A stretch of DNA of 64,000 bases from Weissella halotolerans DSM 20190 (GCF_000420365.1 NZ_ATUU01000003.1:62001-126000); one strand, 5' to 3'. Counted from the first letter of the stretch, positions 28,091 through 36,870 are shown. Notes: generated by a model not told the origin, from the sequence alone. A program made the numbers and translations.

Positions 28091-28831
28091 ATGCGAATTG
28101 ATGTATTAAGTCTATTTCCAAATATGTTTGCGCCTTTACGCGAGTCAATTATTGGGAAAACGATTGAAAAAGGATTAGTAGATTTAGAAGTGACCGATTT
28201 TCGGGACTATACGACGAATAAGAACCATAAGGTTGATGATGAGATTTATGGTGGTGGCCAGGGGATGCTCTTAATGCCCCAGCCAATTTTTGATGCCATG
28301 GACGCGATTGAAGCAAAGGCTGGTAATCGCGGACGGGTTATTTTAATGGATCCAGCCGGAACCACATTTAACCAAGCCAAGGCAGAGGAATTAGCAAAAG
28401 AAGAGCATCTTACCTTTATTGCCGGGCACTATGAAGGTTATGACGAACGGATTCGTACCTTGGTTGATGATGAAATTTCCTTAGGTGATTTTGTCTTGAC
28501 TGGGGGTGAACTTGGCGCCATGACGGTGATTGATGCAACGGTGCGGCTTTTAGCAGATGCTCTAGGGGATGATCGTTCGGCAGTAGATGAGTCTTTTTCA
28601 ACGGGCTTGCTAGAATATCCCCAGTACACCCGACCAGCAGATTTTCGGGGCTTAACCGTACCCGATGTTCTCTTATCAGGACACCATGCTAACATTGCTC
28701 AATGGAAACATAAAGAAGCCCTGAAGCGAACTTACCTGCGACGACCCGACTTATTACAACAGTATCCTTTAACGACAACGGATAAGCACTTGTTGGCAGA
28801 TATTAAAGCTGAGCTAAGCGAAAAGGATTAA
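28091..28831 (+). CDS. trmD: tRNA (guanine(37)-N1)-methyltransferase
   Basis: Methylates G37 of tRNAs reading CNN codons, preventing +1 frameshifts. The 246-residue SPOUT enzyme shows [11 protein letters not shown] at its start, [15 protein letters not shown], the knot region [10 protein letters not shown] near 117 and [15 protein letters not shown] near 136. ATG 28091 after GAGGAATTG is chosen; a longer frame start would be inside rimM. The family uses a trefoil knot for SAM binding. Confidence 0.96.
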   Translation: MRIDVLSLFPNMFAPLRESIIGKTIEKGLVDLEVTDFRDYTTNKNHKVDDEIYGGGQGMLLMPQPIFDAMDAIEAKAGNRGRVILMDPAGTTFNQAKAEELAKEEHLTFIAGHYEGYDERIRTLVDDEISLGDFVLTGGELGAMTVIDATVRLLADALGDDRSAVDESFSTGLLEYPQYTRPADFRGLTVPDVLLSGHHANIAQWKHKEALKRTYLRRPDLLQQYPLTTTDKHLLADIKAELSEKD

Positions 28832-28837
28832 AAACCC

Positions 28838-28866
28838 TTGCTAGCTGGCTATAAAAATGGTATATT
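28838..28866 (+). promoter_or_regulatory. Promoter of rplS
   Basis: TTGCTA (28838-28843), 17-base spacer, TATATT (28861-28866), with TG at 28858-28859 (extended -10). Confidence 0.82.
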
Positions 28867-28872
28867 ACTAGT

Positions 28873-28948
28873 TGGTGTTTTCACCAAAAATAAAACCCGG
28901 TAATCCGCTGGCCACAAGGTGTAAGATTGTCGATGAGGAGATAAGATT
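28873..28948 (+). ncRNA. Candidate ribosomal protein L19 leader RNA
   Basis: The leader between the promoter and rplS has a small hairpin (TTGGTGTTTTCACCAA, about 28872-28887) followed by a conserved-looking block CCGCTGGCCACAAGGTG and TAAGATTGTC before the ribosome site. This layout resembles the L19 leader motif of Firmicutes, thought to allow autoregulation by the ribosomal protein. The match is from memory; a covariance-model search would decide. Confidence 0.5.
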
Positions 28949-29305
28949 ATGCGTCAAAATGCTTTGTTAGAGAAGATCACAGCTGACCAGTTGCGTTCTG
29001 ATATTCCAGACTTCCGTGCTGGAGATACAGTACGGGTACATGCACGAATCGTCGAAGGTTCACGTGAGCGTATCCAAATGTTCGAAGGGGTTGTCATTAA
29101 GCGTAAGGGAGCTGGTATTCAGGCTACTTATACTGTTCGTAAGATTTCGAGCGGTGTTGGGGTTGAGCGTACCTTCCCATTGCACTCACCACGGGTTGAT
29201 AAGATTGAAGTTATTCGTCATGGTCGTGTACGGCGTGCTAAGTTGTATTACTTGCGTGCTTTGCATGGTAAGGCTGCCCGTATCCAAGAGGGACGTCGCA
29301 ACTAG
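28949..29305 (+). CDS. rplS: 50S ribosomal protein bL19
   Basis: Large-subunit protein at the intersubunit face, 118 residues. Typical sequence includes [35 protein letters not shown] and [23 protein letters not shown] precedes the ATG. It has its own promoter, leader and terminator. Location after trmD is the common arrangement. Confidence 0.98.
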   Translation: MRQNALLEKITADQLRSDIPDFRAGDTVRVHARIVEGSRERIQMFEGVVIKRKGAGIQATYTVRKISSGVGVERTFPLHSPRVDKIEVIRHGRVRRAKLYYLRALHGKAARIQEGRRN

Positions 29306-29322
29306 GTTTGACAATAAGCAAG

Positions 29323-29353
29323 AACGGTGCTGGTTTTCAGTGCCGTTTTTTTG
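29323..29353 (+). terminator. Terminator of rplS
   Basis: AACGGTGCT pairs with AGTGCCGTT through two G-U pairs, then a run of seven T. Confidence 0.85.
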
Positions 29354-29371
29354 TTAATTGATAACAAAGCC

Positions 29372-29400
29372 TTGTTTTTAGTGAATTAACATGATAGATT
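29372..29400 (+). promoter_or_regulatory. Promoter of the tautomerase gene
   Basis: TTGTTT (29372-29377), 17-base spacer, TAGATT (29395-29400) with TG two bases earlier (29392-29393). Confidence 0.55.
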
Positions 29401-29441
29401 TTAGAAGGTTTTTGTTTAAATCAGAAAAGGGGTAGAACATA

Positions 29442-29627
29442 ATGCCAATGGTACATGTAGAGTTAGTTGCCGGCCGTACACCAGAACAATTACGGGCCAT
29501 GATGAATGAGATTACTAATGCAGTAGAGACAAATATTGGTGTTCCTAGGGAAGCAATTAAGGTCGTGGTGACCGAAATGCAACCCGATCATTACATGGAT
29601 GGCGGTATTTTGCGTTCTGATAATTAA
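29442..29627 (+). CDS. 4-oxalocrotonate tautomerase family enzyme
   Basis: A 61-residue protein of the 4-OT/DmpI family. Pro2, which becomes the N-terminal catalytic base after Met removal, is present, as is an arginine near 12 in AGRTPEQ. The family tautomerises 2-hydroxymuconate-like enols, but in lactic acid bacteria no aromatic pathway is expected and the physiological substrate is unknown. It is flanked by terminators on both sides and has its own promoter, so it stands alone. Confidence 0.88.
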   Translation: MPMVHVELVAGRTPEQLRAMMNEITNAVETNIGVPREAIKVVVTEMQPDHYMDGGILRSDN

Positions 29628-29638
29628 TTAAGTACAAT

Positions 29639-29674
29639 AAAGAGGGGCTTGGTTGACCGAGCCCCTCTTTTTTT
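29639..29674 (+). terminator. Terminator of the tautomerase gene
   Basis: AAAGAGGGGCT / AGCCCCTCTTT, followed by a T-run; strong GC stem. Confidence 0.93.
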
Positions 29675-29703
29675 ATGATAAAAAGCACTAAGGGAGTACA
29701 GAC

Positions 29704-31212
29704 ATGGCTGAACAATACATATTAGCCCTTGATCAAGGAACCACTAGTACACGCGCTATTTTATTTAATCATGCTGGTCAACAGGTGGCCAGCGCTCAAA
29801 AGGAATTAGCGGTTACTTATCGACAGTCTGGCTGGGTGGAACAAGATGCAAATCAAATCTGGGATTATGCTCGGCAAGTAATGGCCGAAGTGATTATTAA
29901 AACAAACTTGCCTCCTTACCGGATTGCTGGGATTGGGATTACTAACCAACGAGAAACAACCATCATTTGGGATCGGTTAACTGGCGAACCCATTGCACCA
30001 GCTATTGGCTGGCAGTCTAAACAGACCAGTCAAGTGGCTGAGGAACTTAAACAAGCAGGACTGACTGATTGGATCTATCAAAAAACGGGCTTATGGACCG
30101 ATGCGTATTTTTCAGCTACGAAAATTATGTGGTTATTAGACCATGTTCCTGGGGCAAGAAAACGGGCTGAAGCGGGTGATTTATTATTTGGTACGATTGA
30201 TACCTGGTTATTATACAAATTAACCAATGGTGAAGTGCATGCAACAGATTATACAAATGCTTCGCGGACGATGCTCTTTAATATTCATAAGGGGGAATGG
30301 GATAGCGAGTTGTTGGAACGGTTTAATATTCCACAGGCCATGCTTCCAGAAGTAAAAAATTCATCAGATGATTTCGGCTACACGGCTGATTATGCCTTTT
30401 TTGGGATTCGCGTTCCCATTACCGGTATAGCAGGTGATCAACAAGCAGCTTTATTTGGTCACCAGGCGTTCCAAGCAGGTGAGGTAAAAAACACCTATGG
30501 AACAGGATCGTTTATTATGATGAACACGGGGGACCAGGCTGCACATTCTCAGCATGGGCTGTTAACGACGATTGCCTATGCATTAGATGGTCATTTGACC
30601 TATGCCCTTGAAGGCTCAGTTTTTATTGCGGGCGCAGCCATTCAATGGCTAAAAGATGGGCTGGGACTGATTCAAAATGCCAAAGAAACAGCTAATCTCG
30701 CTGAGAAATCACGTTTGGAGCATCCAGAAGCAATTTACCTTGTACCAGCCTTTACAGGTCTTGGGGCCCCCTATTGGGATCAAGACGCTCGAGGAGCGAT
30801 GTTTGGCCTCACCCGGGGAACAAACCGGGCTGACATTGTGCGGGCAACCGTAGAGGCGCTGGCCTACCAAACAAGCGACGTTTTGACTGCGATGGAAAGT
30901 GATACAGGAATGGCGGTTAAGACCATCATGATTGACGGGGGCGCCGCCGCCAATACGTATCTGCAACAGTTTCAAGCAGATTTAATTCAACGTCCGGTCC
31001 AGCGACCACAAAATCTTGAAACAACAGCTTTAGGGGCAGCTTTTCTTGCTGGATTACGGGTTGGCTTTTGGGCACAGCTAAGTGATTTACCACAACACGG
31101 TCGCTTAAGCGTGTGCCAGCCTAATCGTGATCAGCAAGCATTAATGGTGAACCAGCTGCAGGGTTGGCACCAGGCGGTTGCTGCGACGCGAACGTTCCCG
31201 TTACAAATGTAA
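29704..31212 (+). CDS. glpK: Glycerol kinase
   Basis: Phosphorylates glycerol to glycerol 3-phosphate with ATP. The 502-residue FGGY kinase has LDQGTTSTRAILF near 9, GITNQRETT near 79, GIAGDQQAALFG near 240 and GGAAANTYLQQFQAD near 407. In low-GC Firmicutes the sequence before GIAGDQQ normally contains DYHF(Y/F)G, whose His is phosphorylated by HPr and PEP; here it is DYAFFG, with Ala231. This suggests the enzyme is not activated by the PTS. No glpF or glpO gene is adjacent. It starts 30 bases after a terminator. Confidence 0.95.
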   Translation: MAEQYILALDQGTTSTRAILFNHAGQQVASAQKELAVTYRQSGWVEQDANQIWDYARQVMAEVIIKTNLPPYRIAGIGITNQRETTIIWDRLTGEPIAPAIGWQSKQTSQVAEELKQAGLTDWIYQKTGLWTDAYFSATKIMWLLDHVPGARKRAEAGDLLFGTIDTWLLYKLTNGEVHATDYTNASRTMLFNIHKGEWDSELLERFNIPQAMLPEVKNSSDDFGYTADYAFFGIRVPITGIAGDQQAALFGHQAFQAGEVKNTYGTGSFIMMNTGDQAAHSQHGLLTTIAYALDGHLTYALEGSVFIAGAAIQWLKDGLGLIQNAKETANLAEKSRLEHPEAIYLVPAFTGLGAPYWDQDARGAMFGLTRGTNRADIVRATVEALAYQTSDVLTAMESDTGMAVKTIMIDGGAAANTYLQQFQADLIQRPVQRPQNLETTALGAAFLAGLRVGFWAQLSDLPQHGRLSVCQPNRDQQALMVNQLQGWHQAVAATRTFPLQM

Positions 31213-31550
31213 CAATAAATATCCAATGTTACGTTTTAGTTACTTTTTAATTTCGTTAGCTGGAAGACATTAGTTTAAATTTTATGCTATCCTGGTGGGC
31301 TAATTCGGAACACATGTAACGATAGCCGCTTAATAGAGCCTTTTAAAAGCATTTTGAGCAAGCGGACCGCTTTTTTATAACAGCTGGGAAGTAACTGAGG
31401 TTAAGATTAACTGAATGTAATATGACATCGGACAAAGATTAAGAAAATTATAAGACGCTTAAGTTTCTGTTCCCCTAAACCTTTAACTAAATTTAAGGTA
31501 TGATAGGAGAGTATTCAGAAGAAAAGCAAACGAAAAGGGGGGCCAAATTA
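31213..31550 (+). other. 338-base gene-free leader before the LysM-NlpC/P60 gene
   Basis: No coding frame is seen. A hairpin GCTATC (31286-31291) / GATAGC (31321-31326) is followed by CGCTT (31327-31331), AAGCG (31360-31364) and CGCTT (31368-31372) leading into TTTTTT. AAGCG could pair with either CGCTT copy, giving alternative long-range or terminator-like hairpins, the layout of a switchable leader. The terminator stem is only 5 bp with a 3-base loop, so this is tentative. A weak hairpin (31209-31232) just after glpK may end that gene. The wall hydrolase promoter was not located confidently. Confidence 0.35.
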
Positions 31551-33149
31551 ATGAGTAAACGGACGAATAGGGCGCTCTTGGCTGGATTAGCCGGAGCGGT
31601 CGGCGTAGTTACGTCAACCCAATTACCAAATGTTCAGGCTGCAATGAAAGAGTTGTCACAACAAGATGCCAGTGCATCAAGCAGCCAAACAATTGGTAGC
31701 GATCCAATTCATCAGGCCATTAAGCAAGATTTAAAACGACAAGCTAAAAATGGTCGGCATCAGATTACCACCAAGTCTACAATTGTCCGTGAGCGGGCTG
31801 AGGCACAAAAGAAAGTGAAGGCTAGTCAGGGTCCAGTTAAGGCAAGTTCAACTGAGCCTGTGATGGAGGCGCGAGCTAAGGTAACGAGTGAGCCTGATGC
31901 AGCAGTTATGAACTTAGCAGCTGCTCAACCAAGTGAACAACCGGTTGAACAAAACAAGGCGAATGCTGAACCTGATACGGTCGCTAGCGCAGTTAGTCAA
32001 CCTGCTAGCACAAGTGAGCAAGTGGCAGAACCGGCACAGCAGCAGACCAGTCAGGCGTCAACGCCAGCTGAGCAAGCTGCCTATGATGATGTGGTGACGG
32101 ATAAAAGTCAGGCCACTGATACGATTCAGTACACTATAAGTGACGGCGATACACTTTCTAGTATCGCTGCTGCTCATGGGGTAACGACAGCAGATATTTA
32201 CGCTGCTAACGCAGGTGACTTGGGCTTGTTGCAAATTGGACAGGTGATTTCAATTCCTAAGGCCTCTACCCATGCAGAGGGTACGGTAACTGATGCATCT
32301 ACAAAGACCGATGCTACCAGTGAAGACCAGAATGGAACAACAGCTAAAACAGAGTCTAAGCCAAGCGATGACCAGATTGATAATCAGGTGGCACCTAGTG
32401 AAGACAGCAATCAAGCTAAGACGAGTCAAGAGCAGGTGGACAGTCAAAAAGATGTCAAAGCAACACCAGCGCAGTCAGAGACGTCAACTGAGCAAGGCGA
32501 CACTACTCAGGATACAGGTGATGTTAAACAAGCTGCGCCTGCTAAGACAACTTCTACAAATGCACAACCAACTCAGACTGCCACTAAGCAACAGGTAGCG
32601 CACCCTGTGGACACTAATTTGCAGGTTACAAGTCAACCTACGCAAACGAACGCGCCTCAACCCGTGGTTCACACAACGAGTCAGGAACAAACTTCAACAA
32701 CGACCGATACGCAAGCTACTGCACCTCAAGCAACAGTCGCAGTTAAAACAGGTTCCCTATCTGCTAGTCAACGATCAACTATCGTCAACGAAGCAGTTAA
32801 TTTAGCTCATCAAAACATTCCTTATGTTTGGGGTGGTAAGACGACTAGTGGCTTTGACTGTTCAGGGTTAGTGGCCTACGTATATGGACAAGCGGATGCT
32901 TCTTTGCCAGCTTATACGGTAGCTCAAGAGGGTTATGTTTCTTCACAGGATGTAAGTTCAGTGGCCGATGTAACGGCTAAGGCTCAACCTGGGGACATTC
33001 TCTTCTGGGGTGGCCATGGATCAACTTGGCATTCAGCTATTTATATTGGTGGTGGTCAGTTTGTAGCTGCACCACAACCTGGTTCTAACGTTTCTGTTCA
33101 AACTTTGTCAGCTAGTTTCTTACCTGACTTTGTTGGAACTTTAAATTAA
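31551..33149 (+). CDS. Secreted LysM - NlpC/P60 peptidoglycan hydrolase
   Basis: Probable cell wall endopeptidase. Of 532 residues, the first 30 form a Sec signal peptide (SKRTNRALLAGLAGAVG, cleavage after VQA). A single LysM domain (about 194-236, DGDTLSSIAAAHGV) binds peptidoglycan, a long Ser/Thr/Gln/Pro-rich linker follows (about 240-405), and the C-terminal NlpC/P60 domain has Cys437 in FDCSG and His494 in WHSAIYIG as catalytic residues. ATG 31551 after AAAGGGGGG gives the proper signal peptide; the frame extends upstream to 31500 without one. Likely substrate is the peptide stem of wall muropeptides. Confidence 0.92.
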   Translation: MSKRTNRALLAGLAGAVGVVTSTQLPNVQAAMKELSQQDASASSSQTIGSDPIHQAIKQDLKRQAKNGRHQITTKSTIVRERAEAQKKVKASQGPVKASSTEPVMEARAKVTSEPDAAVMNLAAAQPSEQPVEQNKANAEPDTVASAVSQPASTSEQVAEPAQQQTSQASTPAEQAAYDDVVTDKSQATDTIQYTISDGDTLSSIAAAHGVTTADIYAANAGDLGLLQIGQVISIPKASTHAEGTVTDASTKTDATSEDQNGTTAKTESKPSDDQIDNQVAPSEDSNQAKTSQEQVDSQKDVKATPAQSETSTEQGDTTQDTGDVKQAAPAKTTSTNAQPTQTATKQQVAHPVDTNLQVTSQPTQTNAPQPVVHTTSQEQTSTTTDTQATAPQATVAVKTGSLSASQRSTIVNEAVNLAHQNIPYVWGGKTTSGFDCSGLVAYVYGQADASLPAYTVAQEGYVSSQDVSSVADVTAKAQPGDILFWGGHGSTWHSAIYIGGGQFVAAPQPGSNVSVQTLSASFLPDFVGTLN

Positions 33150-33208
33150 AAACAACCTAATAAAAAGGCCACTCCTATATAAGGGGCGGCCTTTTTATTA
33201 GGTTGTTT
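33150..33208. terminator. Bidirectional terminator, 21-bp perfect arms
   Basis: Perfect 21-base inverted repeat (33150-33170 and 33188-33208) with a 17-base loop; inner part AAAAAGGCC / GGCCTTTTT. It serves the wall hydrolase on the plus strand and the deoxynucleoside kinase on the minus strand, and overlaps the latter's stop codon. Confidence 0.9.
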
Positions 33209-33839
33209 ATTTTAGCTTAGCTAAAGCATCATCAATCTGAGCTAAGACAATTTTTTGGTTAGCTGGCTCTTCTAAGTTATAGGTCTGTAAATCAACGGTC
33301 ATTTTAGGGGAGGCATCATAATCTTGATACCATTGTTGATAGGCTGACCACATCTTATAGTAGTAGTCACGCAGGTCAGCATTATCATCGAACTGTTCAT
33401 AATCACGACCGCGCTTTTTAATCCGGTATAGAATCGTATCAAAATCGGCATTAGCAAAGACCATTAGGTCGGGCCGCCGTTTTTCCATTGTTTGTAATTC
33501 GGCCATCATATGATCGAGAAGATCCATATAAACGGCTAGTTCAGCATCTGTAATGTTACCTTCTCGATGATTTTCTTGTGTAAATAGCGCGTCCTCATAG
33601 ATTGACCGATCAAGTACGTTATTATCATCGGCTAAGGCCTTTTTGATCATTGCAAAGCGCTTATTTAGAAAATAGATTTGAAGGAGGAATCCATATTGCT
33701 TTGGATCCGCATAATAGAGGGGCAGGACTGGGTTGTCACCAACTGGCTCAAAAAAAGCCTCTGTGCCCAAATGTTTTGCAATTAAACCTGTTAGTGTGGT
33801 CTTACCAACACCAATCATACCCGCCGTGATTATCACCAT
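33207..33839 (-). CDS. Deoxynucleoside kinase (dAdo/dGuo kinase family)
   Basis: Salvage kinase that phosphorylates deoxynucleosides to their 5'-monophosphates. The 210 residues begin with the P-loop GMIGVGKTTLTG (7-18) and contain the family DRSIYEDALF near 78 and an arginine-rich lid region (RIKKRGRDYEQ). Size matches bacterial deoxyadenosine/deoxyguanosine kinases; lactobacilli often carry two such genes in tandem, but only one is here. Exact nucleoside preference cannot be read from sequence. Minus strand, convergent with the wall hydrolase. Confidence 0.9.
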   Translation of the reverse strand: MVIITAGMIGVGKTTLTGLIAKHLGTEAFFEPVGDNPVLPLYYADPKQYGFLLQIYFLNKRFAMIKKALADDNNVLDRSIYEDALFTQENHREGNITDAELAVYMDLLDHMMAELQTMEKRRPDLMVFANADFDTILYRIKKRGRDYEQFDDNADLRDYYYKMWSAYQQWYQDYDASPKMTVDLQTYNLEEPANQKIVLAQIDDALAKLK

Positions 33840-33929
33840 GGTAGTCCTTCTTCCTTCAAATTTCGTCTTGAGTTATCCCCAGCGACTGATAACTATCTTA
33901 GCTAATTTTGGACCTAAATGCAATCTAAA

Positions 33930-33960
33930 GAAAAAGCGGTTGCCAATTTGGCAACCGCAA
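33930..33960 (-). terminator. Terminator of mscL (minus strand)
   Basis: GCGGTTGCC / GGCAACCGC with an AATTT loop; an A-run on the plus side supplies the U-tract for minus-strand transcripts from mscL. Confidence 0.85.
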
Positions 33961-33971
33961 TTAAGCCAAGC

Positions 33972-34361
33972 TTATTTGTGTTCAAGACTGTTACGAATAT
34001 CTTTTAAGATATCAAGCTCTGTTTCAGCTGGTGCTGCCTGATCAGTTTGATCTTCTTCCTTGGTCAAAGCACGGGCTTTGTTTAAGGCCTTAATGACGAT
34101 AAAAATACATAGTCCAGTCAAAATAAAGGTTAAGCCATTCGCTAAGAAGGCGCCAATCTTTATTTTTGCGGGGCCTATTTGCCAGACAATATTGGCAAAG
34201 GAAATGGACCCAGTCACAATCCCAATTACGGGCATGAAAATGTCGTTAACTAGTGACTTTAATAGCACTTGAAAGGCACCACCCATAATAAAGGCAATGG
34301 CCATATCAATGATATTACCTTGACTTAGAAATTCCTTAAATTCTTGCCAGAACTGACGCAT
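33972..34361 (-). CDS. mscL: Large-conductance mechanosensitive channel MscL
   Basis: Emergency osmotic release channel. The 129-residue protein has the N-terminal amphipathic segment and GNIIDMAIAFIMGGAFQVLLKSLVNDIFMPVIG (first helix), a loop, the second helix NGLTFILTGLCIFIVIKAL, and a cytoplasmic helical tail. Length is typical. AAGGAGTC precedes the ATG on the minus strand. It has its own terminator and precedes the kinase gene in the same direction. Confidence 0.95.
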   Translation of the reverse strand: MRQFWQEFKEFLSQGNIIDMAIAFIMGGAFQVLLKSLVNDIFMPVIGIVTGSISFANIVWQIGPAKIKIGAFLANGLTFILTGLCIFIVIKALNKARALTKEEDQTDQAAPAETELDILKDIRNSLEHK

Positions 34362-34483
34362 ACGTGAAGACTCCTTTACATGCTAAATTAATTCAATTCT
34401 ACTTTATTTGCTTGGCTTTGCCAACAAAAGCCTAGGCTTTTCTGTTAAAATGAGAGCATGAATGCAGAATAAGGAGACCGAAA

Positions 34484-35326
34484 ATGACGTATAAAATGCT
34501 TGTCTCAGACTTAGATGAGACCTTATTGAACAATGATGGGACTATCAATCCTCTGAACGTTGAGGCGATTAAAGCTGCGGTGGCCCAAGGATTTAAATTT
34601 GTGCCGAATACAGGTCGATCTTTCTTGTCTGTCCAGGACTTGTTAAAGACGTTGGGACTTGCTGATCAAGCAGACCAGTACGTGATTTCTTACAATGGCG
34701 GTGTCATAGTGGAAAATCAAGGTAATCGGATTTTAGATGTTTCAGGCATGTCGTTGCCCTTAGCAGAGCAAATCTTTCAAGCTGGTTTGGTTAATGATGC
34801 TGTGGATGTTCACATTTACACGGTTGACCGGTTATTTGTTTATAATCCGTCAGCAGCCGATGAAGAATACATGGCAGCGCGTGGGGTGAACTATGAGGTA
34901 ATGGCAGACCGCAACTTGAGCTTTTTAAAAGACGAGGCGGCGATTACGAAGGTCATTTTTGAACATTTGGATGCAAAAGTGCAAGCACAAATTAAGGCGG
35001 CTGTCTTGAAGGCGGTAGGTGCCAATCAAGTAGAGGCAACCTTTTCATCTTCGCGTTATGTAGAATTTAATCCAGCGGGGGTTGATAAGGGCAGAGCAAC
35101 TTTAACTTTGGGAGCTAAATTGGGAATTAAGCCTGAGGAAATTATGGCGATTGGTGATAACAGCAATGATCTGAGTATGATTAAAGCGGCTGGTTTAGGT
35201 ATTAGTGTGGCGAATGGAATCCCCGCAGTTAAAGAAGCTGCCCAGGTGGTAACCGCACGCACTAATAATCAAGGGGCGGTTGCTGAAGTCCTTGAACGGT
35301 ATGTTTTGAAGGGAGAGGAGGCCTAG
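34484..35326 (+). CDS. Cof-type HAD-superfamily hydrolase
   Basis: Haloacid dehalogenase-like phosphatase, 280 residues. Asp9 and Asp11 in VSDLDETLL form the catalytic pair; GDNSNDLSMIKAAGLG near 225 is motif IV and the class IIB cap lies between. Substrates of Cof-type enzymes are usually sugar phosphates or nucleotide-related and cannot be told here. AAGGAGACC precedes the ATG. The next gene begins 2 bases after its stop, so the following two membrane proteins are probably co-transcribed. Confidence 0.9.
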   Translation: MTYKMLVSDLDETLLNNDGTINPLNVEAIKAAVAQGFKFVPNTGRSFLSVQDLLKTLGLADQADQYVISYNGGVIVENQGNRILDVSGMSLPLAEQIFQAGLVNDAVDVHIYTVDRLFVYNPSAADEEYMAARGVNYEVMADRNLSFLKDEAAITKVIFEHLDAKVQAQIKAAVLKAVGANQVEATFSSSRYVEFNPAGVDKGRATLTLGAKLGIKPEEIMAIGDNSNDLSMIKAAGLGISVANGIPAVKEAAQVVTARTNNQGAVAEVLERYVLKGEEA

Positions 35327-35328
35327 TT

Positions 35329-35538
35329 TTGCGCACACTGATGTATTTAGGCCTATCATTACTAACAGTAATAATCTTTGTGCTACTAGCAGAGTATAGT
35401 CAGATTTATCACTGGCCAGCTTGGTTGAGTGCACTTATCTTTCTATTAGCTTTAATCGGTTTAACGGGGGCTTTATCCTATGCTTTTGTTCGGTTACAAG
35501 CGCGAAAGGGGATGGGGAGCGACCATGATGAAAAATGA
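35329..35538 (+). CDS. Small two-helix membrane protein, unknown
   Basis: A 69-residue protein with two predicted membrane helices (about 7-21 and 33-56) and a short basic, charged tail. No family is recognised. It is set between the HAD hydrolase (2-base gap) and the CPBP protein (14-base overlap), which supports its being real. TTG 35329 after GAGGAGG is the listed start; ATG 35341 is a possible alternative. Confidence 0.6.
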   Translation: MRTLMYLGLSLLTVIIFVLLAEYSQIYHWPAWLSALIFLLALIGLTGALSYAFVRLQARKGMGSDHDEK

Positions 35539-36259
35539 GCATGATGACTGGCTAACGGGCAGTATGTGGGTGCTTTTGGGCATTATTTTAGACTTTGGCT
35601 TGCAATTATTAGTAACTTCTAGTAGTCAAGGACTGGCCATATTGTTTGGACAACCTAAAGAAGGGATACTGGCTACTAGTTTAATGGTCTTAATAACCCT
35701 CATCCTGACAGCAGCCGTTGTCTATCTCCTAACCTATGCGGTACGGTTTCGCAGCCCTAAACTAGGCTGGCACCCTTGGCGACGAGATAAGGTGAGATTA
35801 GCCGTGCTTGGTTATCCCTTACTTTTAGTTGCCACAATGCTGATTAAGCTTTTCCAATTGTTCTTTACAGGTGGGATAGCCACTGCTGATAATGAGTTAA
35901 ATCTCCGTCAACTAATGGCTGCCGGCCCTTATGACTTTCTCTTCGTATTCATCTTAGCTGTTGGGGTAGCCCCCTTGGTTGAAGAATTGATTTTTAGGGG
36001 AGTGGTGCTGAATTACTTTTTTAAGCAGTCCCAACACTATTGGCTTAACATTGGGCTATCAGCAATTTTATTTGGTTTTTTTCATGTTTTCCAGGCCTTT
36101 AATTTTTTTGATTTTCTACAATATGCAACTATGGGTGCAATCTTAGCCACTGTATATAAACGGACACGGCAGTTGCAATATGCTGTTCTTTTACACGCAA
36201 TTAATAATACCGTGGCCATGGTAGTATCGTTGATTACAATCAATCCTTTTGGCTGGTAA
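35525..36259 (+). CDS. CPBP family intramembrane metalloprotease
   Basis: Polytopic membrane protein of the CAAX protease/bacteriocin-processing (Abi) family, 244 residues. The motifs are present: EELIFRG (first Glu pair and Arg), FGFFHVFQAF and HAINNT with the metal-binding histidines. The ATG at 35525 has GGGGAG upstream and avoids a poorly supported longer N-terminus. Substrate unknown. Relatives sometimes give bacteriocin immunity, but no bacteriocin gene is nearby. Confidence 0.88.
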   Translation: MMKNEHDDWLTGSMWVLLGIILDFGLQLLVTSSSQGLAILFGQPKEGILATSLMVLITLILTAAVVYLLTYAVRFRSPKLGWHPWRRDKVRLAVLGYPLLLVATMLIKLFQLFFTGGIATADNELNLRQLMAAGPYDFLFVFILAVGVAPLVEELIFRGVVLNYFFKQSQHYWLNIGLSAILFGFFHVFQAFNFFDFLQYATMGAILATVYKRTRQLQYAVLLHAINNTVAMVVSLITINPFGW

Positions 36260-36336
36260 ACGGAGAAATGGTACAAAAATATGCTTAATACGGTTATAAT
36301 AACCCTAGGGGACTTAGCAAGTATAAGGAGGCAACA

Positions 36337-36858
36337 ATGCCAGAATATTTACATACGACATTTGGTAGTAAGGAAGTTTTAACTGCGATTCGAAATCAGC
36401 ACTTGAATCAACACTTGTTACTGACGGTTGATGATGCTGATCCTTACCGTTATCAATTGATTGAAAAAACGAGTGATTCTGATTCTGTTTTTACAACACC
36501 TACTAGTTATGAGATTTTATCGGAACAAGGGGAAACAGCAGAACTGCGTGGTTGGTTGAATTTTCATTTTATAACCGTACCTGAGCAGGGGCGGGCTAAC
36601 TTTATTCGGCGATGGAATGCCTTTCAAGAGCGTGACTTTACTGGTGTAGCCGGGTTTATTAGTTCGTATCTCTTGCAACGAGTGGATGAGCCCCAACAAT
36701 TGGCCGTGTTAACAACGTGGACGATGAAGGATTTCTGGTTGGTTTGGCAAGCGGATAATCAAAGTCCCTTAAAGGATTATCAAACGGAAGGTAATCGTTA
36801 TGGCTTGCGGGATGCACAGTATTCCTTTGTTGCCTTTGCCAAGCAAGATTTAAAGTAA
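36337..36858 (+). CDS. Dimeric alpha-beta barrel (ABM/TRAP-like) protein
   Basis: A 173-residue protein whose C-terminal 100 residues resemble the antibiotic biosynthesis monooxygenase/TRAP fold: FIRRWNAF, GFISSYLLQRV, LAVLTTWTMKDFWLVWQ. Such proteins in Firmicutes include HmoB-type heme oxygenases and TRAP; the catalytic residues for heme cleavage could not be confirmed. AAGGAGG lies 7 bases before the ATG. It is followed by a terminator and tRNA-Leu. The function is unproven. Confidence 0.6.
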   Translation: MPEYLHTTFGSKEVLTAIRNQHLNQHLLLTVDDADPYRYQLIEKTSDSDSVFTTPTSYEILSEQGETAELRGWLNFHFITVPEQGRANFIRRWNAFQERDFTGVAGFISSYLLQRVDEPQQLAVLTTWTMKDFWLVWQADNQSPLKDYQTEGNRYGLRDAQYSFVAFAKQDLK

Positions 36859-36870
36859 AAAAGAACTAGA

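Noticed and set aside
31286-31372. c-di-AMP (ydaO-yuaA) riboswitch
   Set aside because: The conserved internal blocks of that riboswitch were not seen; only alternative hairpins are present, so I list it as an unclassified leader.
35525-36259. Bacteriocin immunity locus around the CPBP protein
   Set aside because: No bacteriocin precursor, double-glycine leader or transporter gene is nearby; CPBP proteins have many other roles.
36337-36858. Confident heme-degrading monooxygenase
   Set aside because: The fold pattern fits but the heme-binding residues could not be confirmed, so only the broad fold is claimed.
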